Shown here one piece after another: positions 28,201 through 41,600 of a stretch of 64,000 bases of DNA (position 1 is its first letter; the number at the start of each line of letters is the position of its first letter). Source of the DNA: Phytoseiulus persimilis. Its lineage: Eukaryota; Arthropoda; Arachnida; Mesostigmata; Phytoseiidae. The position numbers and the translations under genes were made by a program. The stretch covers positions 16,880,211 to 16,944,210 of the forward strand of contig CM075104.1 of NCBI GenBank assembly GCA_037576195.1, written 5' to 3'. Under the pieces are notes generated by a model. It saw only the letters and a program-made list of their open reading frames with translations. It had not been told where the DNA came from and ran no database searches.

Positions 28201-31200
28201 TAGTCGCGGTTTCGCTCGAGGATGCGTCGATAGAATCATTCGATTAATACTCTAAGGGCGATACAGAGTTCCTCCGATGCACTGAGCTATTCCTCGGCTC
28301 CCAACGGATAGCAGGACTGAGCTTCTTTAGGTCAACTTTAGAATCGAGAATCAAATTCGACCTCCGGGTCGACAGAAGCGAAGTCTTCGAGCGGATAACT
28401 TCGGATTTCAAGCTGACAGCTCAATCGATCGGGTTGATCACTTTTATGGGCTCATGGTTTCATTATTTTCCGTGAGTCTTGAAGATATGCCACAGATCCT
28501 TTTCGGTATGAGGGGCGATGTTGCCCAGCGTATGATTGGGGTCTCTCTTCCTATCGCCTCACCAGCTTTTTCGTCAATCTCGGCTCTCCACGATCTGGTT
28601 CTCCCTAGAGCCTAAATCCTCTTGGGGTTTTATCTATCCTAAGTTGAGTGACATGGTGTGAGTGCAAGTTGAGATGGGTCTCTTGGAATCTGCAATGGTA
28701 TTTCCAAGATGATAGCATTTGGTTTTGTCCGAGCGAGTACGGAATTTCCTTCCTAGTTATCAGATGTACCTCGGTTCGAGAAGCCTCTGCTCTCCTCATA
28801 CTTATTGTGTATTCGCAGGCTCCATTCGGGGGTGGGTTATCATAAACCATCGTTGGCCAGCGATCCGTCCGTTGAGAAGTATCGTCTCGGTTGACAAACA
28901 AGACCACTACGTGAGGGATCACAAGACAGGTCACGTGACAGCCTCTGTCTAGATTGGTAAGAATAACTCAGCTGAACGTGAAAACGTCAGCTCAAAGGAC
29001 GAGAAGTTCCCAGCGATGCTAGATAAACGACCAAAGTATACGAATGGTGTGAAAACATCTAATAAACAGAGCGCGATCAACCAGTAAGTCATCCAGTCCA
29101 CGTGCTTCCATCAGGATGCGTAACCAGCTTGCTCCAACACTGCAAAAGTCAACCACTAAAATGTCTCCGCAAGGTAGACGAAAAAGTGGAACCACTCACC
29201 GAGCAGGCAGTTTCTCCGGCTGCATAAGCTGCGGCAAGAAAGAGTGGGCATACCTCCAAAAAATTGTGTGTGCCCCAATAGAACGCCGATTCGCGAGTGA
29301 CCCGAGAGCTCGCCACTGCTCTCGGGCCCGCCACTGAGGGTAGCCCTGTGTGCCAAAGTACGATTCACTTCGAGAGATGCGTAGTTTCGTGTTCAACTGA
29401 GATTCCAGAGGAAGTTAATCGAGTTGAAAATTGGTTCTCGTCGTGCGCCCGACGACGCATCGAAAGCGACAGATGACCGAGAGCTCGAACTTCCAGAACT
29501 CATCCGATCGATGCAACCTGAACATCATCGGCATCTACGCACCTTGTGAAGAGCTCCACAGAAAAATACTACTATCATAGATCGTCGGAGTGCCGGGGCC
29601 TAACTGATATTTTAGTGGGTCTCTCTCACTCCCCTCTCTCTCTCAGAATCCGAAATAAACTCTCGAGATCCAAACATAAATAAAGAGAGATAAATCCCGT
29701 CAACCGACCGCACAGCGAGCGTCAGAGATTAGGACATCAACTGACTGGGAACGTAGGGACGGGACTCTCTCCCAGGGACTCCTTGAGTGCCAAAACTCCG
29801 AGGCGAAATTCTCTCTGAAGGAAAACTCCTAGCTCACATTCCGCGAGGCGAGTTCCCTCGCATACTCGCTTCTATCTTCAGCAGACGAACTGGATGGAGT
29901 AGTTCGACATGTCATTTTGGAATCGGATATGCACTTCACCTACGCAACACCTGTGATCGGCGTATGAAAGCAAAAACTGGAACAATGAGATCGTGCACAG
30001 ATAATTCAATACCACGTGAGAAACACTGGCGGCGAGCTCCTCGCAAATAAACCTGGTAGAACCCGTCAAGCGAATTCTGAAGTCATCCCTATCTGTAATG
30101 TTGACGATAGATGTTTCTCCAACGACATGAAAGTAGGGATGTTCCACGATTATATGCAAAATTCGATCCCCGATTAATTTCGTCGGATGGCAGATCGCAC
30201 GCCCTTCGAGATATCTCACAGAATCCAATCGTTCAGAGGTTGGTGAACAGATGGCGTTGCTGGGTGAATAGTAAAACTCCTTTGGCCAACATGGTCGTGG
30301 GTGGCTGCGGTCTCCTCGAGCAAAAAAAGCTATCCCTAAAAGGAGTTAGAGTTTCTAGGTTCCATACTCTGGGAGGATGGAGAGGAACAGACCCGTGGAC
30401 AGAAAAAACTGGAAGCAATTGTAGCGAGACCCTCACCAACCGAGGTATCGGGGTTGGAATTTATACTCGAGATATTTGGTTACTTCATTCGATTCGGATC
30501 GGACGAAGCGCTGTACGAACTTCAGGCAAATCATGTAGATGACGATGGAAAACAGAAATCGATGAGTGGTCCTCCCAAGCTGAACTCCAACGCACCACGG
30601 CGCGAATATGCCATTCATGGCGAGGAAGAATGGAACAGTGGCTGTTATCCTATATCAAACACCAGACGGGCGCTGGAAAGTGAGTGATGGATATCGAGGA
30701 AGAGGCTTTGGTTCTCCTCTACTGTCCTCAGTGAGTTGCATAAGCATATCTAGAGACGCGATTGGAATTCGAATGCACACCTCAAACCGTTAGAATTCCA
30801 AAGACTCCAGCCCCATACTATCCGACGGCTCATGAGACGTCTATGAAGATTCCTCGAGTCAACTGACCTGATCGCGGCGCATCCGCCTCCAAACGGCGAG
30901 ACATCGCTCAAATAAAGAAAACCACAGCTCCCACGACGGAAACAACAACTGGTGAGATTGTAAACTTCGGTGGAAGGATTTCTATCCGAAGGGGATCATC
31001 GCGCAATTAAAATGAGCTATCAAGACGAGGATTGACCAATGAGAAGTATCCGGAAGCTTGGAGAAGACATGGCAAACGGCCATTGCGAAGAAGTCGTAGT
31101 ACTTGTTCGATGGGCTCCATTAGCTCTCACCGAAAAGTTAATTATTCGCGGATCAGCGAGTCACTAATTGTGAGCAGTCAACCTCTTAAGAGATCACTAG

Positions 31201-31688
31201 TCAGAAATCTGGGAGTTGCTGACCTACTGCACATGGCACCCTGTCCACTGAAACGTCAGTTAGCCTGTGGGGAAGAGGCTCCAAGTTGACTTCACGGAGG
31301 TGAGGAACGGGACTAACGAAAATCCACGGTCGCTGCCAGACATGAGGAAGCCTCCATTGGCCAAAGACGCGCATTCAGACATCGCGAAGAATGTGCTCTT
31401 TCAGGACTCGGGATTGTGGAGTTTGTCCTTTTCCAACAACCCACCTCTTCATAGTATTTTCCGACTCGCTAAGACTGGAGCCGAGACAATGTTTTTCGAC
31501 GTAGAAAACGAAAATGATGGACATTGAGGAACCGACAATTCCACACCCCGGCCGCATTCAGCGATAGATGGAAAACCTCACTCCTATAACACGCGTTTCT
31601 CAGCTGAGGCTCTGGGGATCAACGGAATAGAGAAGCTTTCGTGAGTGCACGAGTTGTTCTGTTCTTGCTGGGAGCCTTCGAGCAGAAG
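22294..31688. other. No gene firmly supported
   Basis: The missing 5' exon(s) of the Beat gene should lie here or beyond, on the minus strand. I see no ATG plus hydrophobic core followed by a phase-1 donor that is clearly better than chance. A good acceptor/donor pair at 29202-29230 (minus) would make a 29-nt exon but has no partner. The 3' portion of a plus-strand frame at 26463-26951 faintly resembles a transposase end. A tRNA A-box-like sequence (TAGCTCAGTGC, minus) is near 28280. Confidence 0.45.
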
Positions 31689-31994
31689 TCAACGCGACAG
31701 GCTGTACCACTTCGAGCTGCATCAGAGTGCTAACTCGGTAGTTGGAACTCACCTCGAGTCTTTCCAACGCGCTGTGAGAGTGAGCGGTAACGAATGAACA
31801 CCTCGAGGCTCTACTGCCGATTCACGGTTGTCCGTGAAGAAGAGCTGGAAGAAATCGCTCATCGCGCCCCATCGAGAATCGTTGACTTTCACCTTGGTTC
31901 CGTTATGCGAGTTCATGTAGACCAGAGGTTTGTAGAGAACGAGCGTAGGTAGCTCGTCCAATGTTGATTGAAGATACTGCACGCAGAAGAGCCC
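31689..31994 (-). CDS. Unrecognised gene, three 3' exons including a 19-nt microexon
   Basis: Three consecutive exons fit splice consensus and phase. Exon 31802-31994 has a pyrimidine-rich acceptor CTCTCAAG (or a later one, GTGCAG, giving 31976) and ends in phase 1. Microexon 31753-31771 (19 nt) is flanked by CTCTCACAG and GTGAGTT. A last short exon 31689-31716 ends in TGA. The first encodes about 64 residues of ordinary globular-looking sequence with a YLQSTLDELPTLVLYKPL stretch and an NGT glycosylation site. The microexon adds ARWKDS. I do not recognise the family. Upstream exons, if any, should lie between 32 and 33.3 kb on the same strand. The weak donor (CGAG/GTGTTC) and the abrupt stop are reasons for caution. 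Confidence 0.4.
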
Positions 31995-33380
31995 CTTGAG
32001 AGGAGAGAGACGGAATGAGATGGAAGTACGAGAATGACGAAAGACACTCTCCGAGCTGTATCGAGCAGCCCCGACTCACAGACCCAGCGGTCCTGTCGGA
32101 CCAACGTAGCCCCGAGATCCCGAAGTTCCCGAGTCGGTCCCCAGCGCCCGGCGCACGATCAAGTCCATCTCATTCGAGATCCCGCTCGCTGAGCGGATCT
32201 TTCGCTGCCGAGCCTTCCACGAGCGATACGTGGCCCTCGTCGGCGAAGCCGCGTCAAAATTATTTGCCCCATCCCGCAGACGTGCAAGCCGTAAAACGAC
32301 GAAAAGAGCTCTTCGGACTCATTTTCATTCGACCGGACGCTGTGCTTTCTCTCACCTCTCCATCTGCTGAGAGTGCTCTTCACCGCCTATTCCAGGATAT
32401 CGAGTGCCATTTCCCCTGCTCCTTCCAACCACTCTCGATCCTGAACATCTGAACTGCAATCTGGATGGATAGGAGTCAAAGGTGCGTCTGAGTGTTTGCA
32501 ATAGACTCAAAGGCCAAGAGTGCGATCGGGATGAACCCTCCTGCATCGTGTGCTGCGGGTCACCTAGACGGACATCGGGCAACCCCCTTCCCCCGGCCTC
32601 CCCCTAGCCCACCTCTACAATGAATCTATTTGGTGGATGCGGAAGTCCTAGGCCCCTAATTACAATCACTCATAACTTGGCTCCCGGAAGGCGCAGGAAT
32701 ATTATTTGCGCGAAATGTGCGGAGTTCAGACAGCTTCCAGATGCGATCGAACGCGACATGATTCGAAACGCGGCATCTCGTTCCTAGCGTCGCTGCTCGT
32801 AGTCTAAACATTTTAGAACGAGACGTATCGTGAAGAGGCCAGCAACTTCTCTCTGTCGGAGAAATCCAACTTATCGTTCCAGAGATCGGCAAGCCATGCC
32901 GATAGCTCTTTGTTGGAAATAAATTCACGAGACGCTCTCGAGAACTCCCAGAGAAATTCCAGGCTACCCAATCCATGAGACCGTTCAACTGGAAGAAAGA
33001 CGAAAGTGCGAGCATCTCCTATGTTCGAACAAGCCGAACTCTCCGTGATCCTTTACGTGCATTCCCTCTGAAGATGGGTATTCGAGGCTCGTCCAAGCTC
33101 GGTTCTTCCATTGCCGTTGGCATGGTATAATCTAGGAGTCACTGGATACTTCTGAGCTTTTCGTCCAGAGCTTGGATCAAAATAGCACTCAACAGTCGAA
33201 TCGAAAACTCTCGATCTCGACGCGGGAACTTGTCACAGGATATCCGCTGGTTCGAGAACGTTTATTCTAGAGCTCGATTGAGAGAGAGCGTGCATAGAAG
33301 CGCCGTGATTGAGGGATTCTCATTCTTTGGTCCTATGTCAACGTATTCATCCATGCAGAGCGGTCTCCTCAGCTTCAGTG

Positions 33381-33753
33381 ATGTCTCCCGAGAAGCCCCT
33401 TCCTGTAGTAGAACCCATTCGCCTCAAACTCCAAATTGAAGCACCCAATATAACCTCGACTGAAAAGTCCAAGTGGCCAATTATCTGTCTGATCACGCTG
33501 TTGGGAGCTTTCGTGGTGTTAGTGCTAACCTGTGAGTTCATGTCGTTTTTGTATGAGTGAGTGACGCGGCTCAAATAAATGATTCGGCTCGCGAGGTCCA
33601 GGTATTCGAGTTCTGTTCAGCCAGTTCTTTTTCAGCCGTCGGTTTCCCTTGCCTACCGATTTCCCCTTCACCTGTGCTTCCGACCAAAATGAACGTCTAC
33701 CCTGGAATTCGAAATACACCGTCTGCCGAGAACGCATCTTCGGAGGGAACTGA
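33381..33753 (+). CDS. Possible small single-pass membrane protein (two exons)
   Basis: Exon 33381-33556 starts at ATG and encodes 58 residues. These comprise a ~31-residue polar N-terminus with an NIT glycosylation sequon, then an obvious transmembrane helix (WPIICLITLLGAFVVLVL) and CEFMSFLY. The donor TATGA/GTGAGT (phase 2) joins a strong acceptor (TTCTTTTTCAG) at 33636. Exon 33636-33753 adds 38 codons with two Cys before TGA, giving 97 aa. Without splicing the frame stops at 33558, with an AATAAA at 33574, so an intronic-polyadenylation short form of 59 aa is equally readable. An AATAAA at 34031 could serve the spliced form. No family recognised; orientation in the membrane is unknown. Confidence 0.38.
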
Positions 33754-34137
33754 GGCCCAGTGGACAGCCACGACTGTTGCCCCGAGTATTGCGACTCAGA
33801 TTGAGGCCCCTCAAATGCTGCTGAGCCGGAGAATCGAACGTCCTTGATTCGGGAGAATGATCTTCATCAACTAGCAAGGTCGACGACATCGGTTCAAACG
33901 GAGGTGGAAATCGCGTTTCAGACATCTAAACGTAGGTCTGTCGACGACAGACTCGATACGTTCTTCGAGGTAGATGGAGCACTCGTGGGTTACATGAAGA
34001 GGGCGATTGTCGATTAAAAAAATATTCGACAATAAAGGCGGTGTGAGAGTATTTCATTAACTGATAATATTGTCGCAGAGGGAGCAATGATTCACGTTGG
34101 TTCGAGAGAGTAGTTTGATGAGGTGGTTTAACTGGCG

Positions 34138-34612
34138 CTACTCGATTTGAGCGCAGTTGATTTGAGCCCAGTGGATTTGAGCGCAACGGATCCACTCGCG
34201 CTGCTGAGAATGTTGAGTATGGAACAGAGGGAGAGGGAAACACCTCACCTATTCGCCGATTGCAGACTACTCGACGGACAAAGGAAGTACGATTTGGCGG
34301 GAGAATGTGAAGAAGAGAAACCGAACCTCATCAGAAACATCCCATCTTCTCTGGCTAGGCTACGTACATTCGTCTGGTTCGTCGAGGGAACGTCGTCACC
34401 GAGGTATCTCATGCCGTCGTCTACTCTCTCCTCTTCATATTCTGCAGAGCAAACGTCTCTTCGTTATTCGAGCAGCCTGCAATCAGCGAAAATGTGATGA
34501 ATTTCCCTCTTCCTGTACATCATACTCCACACTCATAGCAGCGCAAAGGGATTCGTTGCGCTCCAATCAACTGCTCTCAAATCGATCCTGCGCTCAGATG
34601 GATTCCCACGGG
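34138..34612. mobile_element. Foldback / long-TIR MITE-like element
   Basis: The left arm (about 34138-34285) reads as an imperfect reverse complement of the right arm (about 34455-34612). Matching blocks include GGATCCGTTGCGCTCAAAT against GGATTCGTTGCGCTCCAAT, CGCTGCTGAGAATGTTGAGTATG against its counterpart near 34530, and CGCCGATTGCAGACTACTCGA against CGCTGATTGCAGGCTGCTCGA. The outer arm contains a three-fold ~15-bp tandem repeat of GATTTGAGCGCAGTT. Only a short loop (~170 bp) without a transposase separates the arms, typical of a non-autonomous foldback element. Target-site duplication was not resolved. Confidence 0.6.
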
Positions 34613-37600
34613 TTTAACTATGTGGAATGCGAAACTAGATCTCAACTGCATGTGAAGGACACCTCAAACAGGGTTTCCTGGTGGGGTACAAAGCTTTCAG
34701 CCTCCTAATCGCAGCTCTAACTGGCTAAATAGCTGTCCGGGAAAATACTTGTTGGTTTCACGCTTCCGTCCCGTGGAGAAAGAGGCAGTTAGGGTTGGAA
34801 TTGATCCATTCTCCGTCCGGTATCTCCCGCCTCTGGAGCAGGGGTTTCGTCTCCCCTGCATCTCTTCCCCCGTTTTTTGATATCGTATGGGTTGCCTTGA
34901 ATGAATGCCCGAGGTTCTCATCCGAGATCGATAATTTAATTATAATTGACGAGCGTTGACGTTGCTTCATAAAAGTTCGGCCCCAGAGCGATTCCGTTTG
35001 AGGAAACACACAAAAACTCGTGGTCCGCTCGCGGTGAAAACTGACCAGAAGTCTGAATGAGGGCCAAGCCTCAACTCGGAGCTTCGTGTTCGGATTCTAG
35101 AGTGGCGTGCCCCAGGCGTGCAGCTCGGTTCAAGAAGTTTATGCTCGAAGCGGACCAGATGCCAGACATCAAACAAGTCAAGAGGTTTGAGATACACCTT
35201 CTCAAGGCAGAGATGCTTCTGCTTGCTTGATCACCGGCAATGAATCAATACTGATTGAAAAAATCCACTCCCTGTCGAACGTGACAGAGAGTAATTCTCG
35301 AACGATGTTTCATCTCAGACTCGTGCCGTCCAGCATGCGCTGGCAATCAATGTTGTGATGAGTTCGTGGGGGCTTGCAAACCTATTCTGAGTAATGTAGG
35401 ACTTCAAAAGGCTCCCAAACATCCGAGAAACCAAGCCCCCTCCTTGTCTTTCCTCATCAGATCCCCATATTGATGCGTTGAATGCTTGCTCTCCTGTTTA
35501 TTCCAAGAACCTCTTGAAGAGATTCTTCTGCCTCCTCGTTACGTGTTCACCCGAAACTGCGATTCGGAGTGACATAGTCTCTCATTGACATAGTCCAGAC
35601 TTTCGGCAACGACTAGGGCTTATTTGGAGGTCTTCCTTCGCTCAGAACAGCTGCTGGTGACCCATTCGAACGCATCATGCTTCTGCTCGGGGCCGAATTC
35701 CAGGCTGACCAGATCAGCTATTCAGATTTGAATCGCGTGGCGGTGATTCTGGAATCTGAAGACGAATTACCACATCCCGATTCATCACATTCATTTCTAA
35801 CGAGGTATCGGACAGCCCCATGTAAACACATAAAATGAGGCTTGAAAAGGCTTCGCAATAACCGCATCATCGACAATCTTCGACGAGCACTCTCAGAGGG
35901 GAACACCGCGGCGAAGCGCTGAGCGATTGTTCTCACAATGACTCCATCGGGCACCTCTCGGCATCCGTTCTGCCTCGTATGGGTCCAACGCCTCGTTACT
36001 CTCATCGCGGAAGCTGTTTTCCACGAGTTAACGCAACGTTTCATGTTGAGGGCCGCGTTCCTCAAGTGATCACCCCTGATATTCTCGAGCTCCTTCGGTG
36101 TTCCGCTGCCCTTGACACACCCCAAGTCTCTTTATCCGAGTTGATTATTTTCAATCTTCAAGTGTTTGACGGCGATCACCGCTCTCTGATCTGATCAGAG
36201 ATGACGTCACAGCTAGATTGTATAAACACGTCGGAAAGCCGACGCGTTCCACTCTCGGTGTGGCACTCTCACCGCTGGTGGAAGATGCGCTCGTGGTGGC
36301 TGTGCTTGAACTTGGGAACTGATTGATCATCGCATGTGTGTCGATCGCTGGTCTCGTCTCTATCAAAACTAACAATTGTGGAACTGATGAAACTGTGTCG
36401 TTTCGATGCTGGGATCGTGGGAATCCGGTTGGCTGAACCAAAGAAGAGGTAAAAAGGGGTTCTCGTCAAGGCGAAAAGAAACTCCAGTCGACCCAGTGTC
36501 GGAACATGCGATCTTAAGAAACTCGGTGGGAACAGAAGATGAACCCATCGTTCCAAATGAGCGTTCAGTATACGATTGAGAGGGGCTGTGGGGTTTACGC
36601 GGTGGAAATGCTCGAGAATCATGCGAAATCTTCATGGAATTCTGCCCCAGAGTCTCGCGGTTTTGGTACCATCTTACTCGTTAGCGTTCCACTTTCGGCA
36701 AATTCTCAAGGGCAAACATGATCTTCAAGTTACGATTGTCACTAGAAATCTGAACGGGAAGTGCTTGTGAGGGAGATTAGAGGGTATTAGAGGGCGTTGC
36801 GTCGACAAACTTGCGCAAACTTCGCATTGGCGGCCCCTGAATCTTCACTGAGTTCGAGTTGTGGGAGTCCCGACTCACCCACCGCCTTTCCCACTCGGAA
36901 CATCGCCCCAAGGAACTCGATGCGATTCTCTCTCCAAGATACGTTCAATTGACGAATAGTCTCTGATTGCTAATACACTAGGTATCTCGCACTTTGTTGC
37001 CCAACTCTGCTGCATTTTTGAAGTCAATATCGAATTTACCTCATCTTTTTCTTGTTTCTGCAGAAACGATAGGAATCAGGCGAGGGAGTGTGATTACGGG
37101 AATCGAGCAGCGCAGTGAGCTGCATGAAAACACTTTCCATCGTTCCCTCCAGTAAGATCCAATGAAAATAAATCAAATCCTTGTCAGTGGCGTACCTGGG
37201 GGGAGGGGGGGGGGGGTGGTGATGATCATCATCTTCATCATATTCTTGGCCCTCCAAAAAGGAAGCTGGGTACGCCCCTAGCCCCTGCTCCTTGCTGACA
37301 CCCTAATGCATCAGAAGTTAAAAAAAGGGAACGACGAAAGCAACATTTAGAGCTCACTACCGCGACCCGCAATGAATGGGGCATGAGGAGCGGGGTGAGA
37401 TCCCCGAACCTTTCGCAGTGCGCCAGCGGCATGGCCGCCCATCAGAGCGGATCAGGGGTGTTGTTCCTGATAGAACCGACTGGGACTACTAGGAAGCCGT
37501 TTGACTCTGTCATCGATTTCCACGGATGTTCCCGAAAGATGGCTAAGGGCCGACGTTAATGGTGCTCCGGCCAACGTGTCTCGTTGGCTCCGCCATACTA

Positions 37601-38604
37601 GGGAGCTCAGGCTTCAGGCTGCTCCGAATCCTCACGCTGGGGGAATCTGATCGAATGGAATTCACTGAATCAAATGGGCGCTCGAGGAAGTCGCAGGAGA
37701 CTTTCTATTCGGGAACACGGACGACAATGTCCGTAGGCCCGGACGCAGGTCATCGCATCTTGAGCATATTTATGCACGTGGCGCGTACTTCGCGTGATTG
37801 TCCCTGGCAGTATGATCCTCTTCCCGACTTCGTTCGGCTTCCCGTTGGCCTTAACCTACGATTGCATCACGCAAGTCGACATCGTGTCGACGCCAATCTT
37901 CCACACTCAATACAACTGATGAAGGAAATGACGAAGTCTCATGGGAGGCTATGGGAGAGGATTTTTCTCTACAGGAATCGAAAACGTGTACCCCAAGCGG
38001 AGGAAAGTACGCTGAAACCTTAGCTAGTGGATATTCAACACCCAAACGAAATTCTACGTTCAACACTTCTCTCTCCACTGAGTGATCAGGGCACCAACAT
38101 ACGCACGCATGCATTGCCTTCTAAATGGCCAGGTGCAATCCCTCAGAGGGACCACAACCACGAGTCACGATCCTGCCAAGGACCGCCGGCAAGCTGAAAG
38201 GCCAGTCCTTCACTGCCTCCACAGGCAGTGCAAATCATGGACGCATGGAGCTGGAAACACTGCCTCAAAATGAGCTCGCAAAGTCCCGAAATCGAAATCG
38301 TCCAACACCAGATGCAAAATCGGAAAATTTCAGTTCTCCGGACAATGCGATCTCAGTGAGCGAATAGGAATTCTGACGGAGCCAAGCAATATGGCAGTTC
38401 ATGCCCATATCCCGGCCTCAGCCAGAAATCTCCCGTCGACTCGGGAGTCCGTCGTGACACAGCGAAGCATGGCATTTCCCCGTGTGAAAGCCCGTGTTTC
38501 GGGAAATAATTAATGAGTGAATTTGCCCCAGCGGGCGGACCCGATCCTGACGAGGGTTCTCCTTCAACGATCAAAGCGAAATCGAGAATCATTCTCCGTG
38601 AAAG
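34613..38604. other. No gene recognised
   Basis: Open frames up to ~150 codons occur (for example minus 35718-36125 and plus 37559-38023), but none carries a known motif or a credible exon chain. A G-rich run is near 37200-37216. Probably intergenic or decayed repeat. Confidence 0.45.
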
Positions 38605-38610
38605 TTTATT
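38605..38610 (-). promoter_or_regulatory. Poly(A) signal AATAAA of the P-protein gene
   Basis: Canonical AATAAA on the minus strand, about 32 nt after the TGA stop of the P/OCA2-like gene. Confidence 0.6.
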
Positions 38611-38641
38611 CGAATGAGCTCCAGCTCTGGGAGCGGGGTCC

Positions 38642-41600
38642 TCAGATCGCAATCATTATCAGCATCCAAATCGTCGCCATGGATGTTGAGACGAGCATCA
38701 CCGGGAAGCCGACTCTGGAAACGATGGTTTGGAGTGTTAGCCGTGACGAACATGCGACGATCCGAATCAATCGGTAGCCCTCGGAGTCTCCGCAATCAGA
38801 CGATCTCTCAGAACGGAGGGGCTGACGCGACAAAAACGCGCGCAAATCGTCCCCGGCACCGGGGACAGAGGGATGCACGTTGTGCCCTAAATATACCGAC
38901 GATGACGACGGTTCTTTCGCGAATACCCATTCGACCGGATATTTTTCGTATTCGTTCTACGCGAGGCGAATGGAGAGAAACAGGAGTTGGAAGCAGTCCG
39001 GAGAACGAACCTGAGAAAATCCTTGAAACCCAAGCGGTAGCCGTGCTGTTCGGCGACTCCAGCGCACACGACGTTCGCTGACGCTCCGATCAGGGTTCCG
39101 TTCCCGCCGAAACAGGCCCCGAATGCGAGGGCACAGACGAGGGGTCGTAAGGGAAGACCTGGACCTCCAGGCTCACCTGCGAAATTGAAGAGAGGAATCT
39201 CAGAGTGGGCTAACGGAATACCAGAATGAGCAACGGTTTTCTCCGCATCTCTCAAAAGTTCATGGAGCTTCCAAAGAGGTGTTTCGGAGCCTGAACTCTG
39301 AGTCGTAGCGAGGAACGCCGGGATTCGCCAAGTCTTGGATCAATCTTCAGCACCTTCTGCTCCGCCCGAAAGGAGGATCGCTACCCTGTTGGGCAACTCT
39401 CGTTGAAATACAGATCGAGCAGGAGGAACTCACCGAGCTTCCCGACAATCTTCACCATAACCGTGGTGAACGGGATGTTGTCGATGAAGCTTGAAGCCAG
39501 GGCGGACACCCATATCACGAACAGGACGCCAGCAAACGAGCGGTAGTCTTCGTGTACAGCAAGGATGCACGCTTCAGTCTGATCGCCCAGGAACTGGAGG
39601 AGTCCCAGGTCCGACAGAGCTCCCATCACGACGAAGAGGGCGGCGAAAAAGAGCAACGTCGCCCATTCGACTCGCTCAAAGATTCCTCCGAGATCCTTCT
39701 TGTTCGCCAGCACCAGGAGCGCCATGGATCCGAACAGCGCCGTCCATCCTGAAGAATGAACTCATGAAAGAAACCAATCATGGAATATTCTGCAAGGAAT
39801 GTTCTGGATTCCTGCAGACAGTTCGGGTCAGGCTGCACGCGCAGAGTTCGAGTTCAGGGAATTTCTTCATCTCCAAAACGAATAGTTTCTGGCTTCAGAA
39901 CTTACCGGGACTCAAATTGAGTCCGAGGATCGGCTGCAGAAAGAACAGAGCAATGACGATGGAGAGAACTGACGAACTCTTGATCAAGAGCGGCCAGTCT
40001 CGAATTTGGTACTGCAATTGCGGAAAAACGGAATCACGAACCGATTCGCAAACTTCTCTAGAATACATGATCTCGATGAGAGTACAAGTGCTCACCTCAT
40101 CGCTGAGTGACTTGAGCTTTTGCTCGAAATCTTGTTCTGCAGAAAAGCTCGAGCTGAGTGTCTTTCCACACAACTCATCGGGCTGGTCTTCCTGAAATAT
40201 GCGAGAGTGATCTCAGTCGTCGGATACTCCGGGGAGCGGACGAATATATCTCGATTGAATATTCAAAACCGCAGTCGGGCGCGGTTCGCGCTCGTCACTG
40301 ACCTGCTCGGGCCGACGGCAGCGGAGGCTCCCGTCATTCCTGAGGTTGAACCGCAGGAAGATGTAAGTACCAACGCCGCCGGCAACAACTCCAGGAAGGA
40401 GATAGACCGTGAATGTCAGGAAGTTCATGCCGCCTGTAAGGTGTCAGGAAGTCGGTTATTCGATCCTCAGTCGCGATTCTGAGAGTCAAACTTTCTTCCT
40501 CTGTCGAGTTCCGTTGCTTTTCCTACACATTGCTCAAGAGCGCTGTTGCCACGAAGCCGTAAACGAAACGCCGCGTAAACTTCATGAACAATGGCGAAGG
40601 TTGGGGGGAGGGGGGAACTCACTTGCAGCCACCGACGGATTGGAGATGATGATCGCGTTCGGTGGGTCTCCCACAGGTGTTGCAGCACCTCCGATGTTGG
40701 AGAACATCACGAGGGCTATAAGTACCTGGGTCGGATCCAGGTCCAGCACCTTGCATAGCCTGTAATGAGGTTCGTTCGGTTAATTTCGGAAGAGACTTCT
40801 AATCATGCTCATTGTCCGTCAGATTATATCTCAAGTTGTGTGAAAGGTTTCTTACTTGATTGTTACGGGCGTCATCAAAAGGATCACCGTCACGTTGTCA
40901 AGGAACGCCGAGATGACCGCGGTGAAGATGCAGAGCGTCGTTATCGACTTCCACACGTCTCCTTTGGCGTATTTGAAAGCTAGGACGGAAACCAAGTCGA
41001 AAACGCCCGTGTCACCAATCACAGCGACCATCACCATCATGCCTGAACGGAAGGGAGTTCGGAATTATTTTGCGGCGCTCTATCGACCAAATATTTCAGT
41101 TCTTTGCCCATTCTCGTCATTGTATGGCACGCTCGTTGAGCTCGATCACTGGGTACTGAAATCTCATATGCTGATTGATTCTCACTGTTCAGGGTGAGTG
41201 TCAATCGATCAGCACAGGTGCGAGTTACTGCAATAATAAGCACCAATTGCAGCTGTCGGGCTTGGAACCCTCGTCGCATCGAGCGAGGGTTGCAAGAGCT
41301 GAGTGACAGTCGGTCGTCCCGTTCCTCCATCGCAAGTTGAACCCACTTCAACCAAAGGTACCGGAGTGGGGTGAGACTCCTAACGGATACACCGGGGTAA
41401 CGAGCCGTACCGCCGCCTGTTCTCGGCCCCTCCGAAGCACGGTCACAGCCCCCTAACTCGCCTCACTCCGAGGGGACAGGCAAATGTAGAACCCGACAGT
41501 TGAGACCGTGAAACAGCAGGAAATTTCAACTCACCGAAGAGTAGGTTCAGGGTTTCAAAATCAATCCACAACACGATCCGCTCTAATGTCGGTCGGTCAC

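Noticed and set aside
29196-29396. Minus-strand frame ending at a good GTGAGT donor (29202), considered as the missing Beat signal exon
   Set aside because: No hydrophobic signal core following its ATG and the phase is not 1 in the ATG frame.
35718-36125. 135-codon minus-strand frame
   Set aside because: No motif, no splice partners, overlapping open frame on the other strand; indistinguishable from chance.
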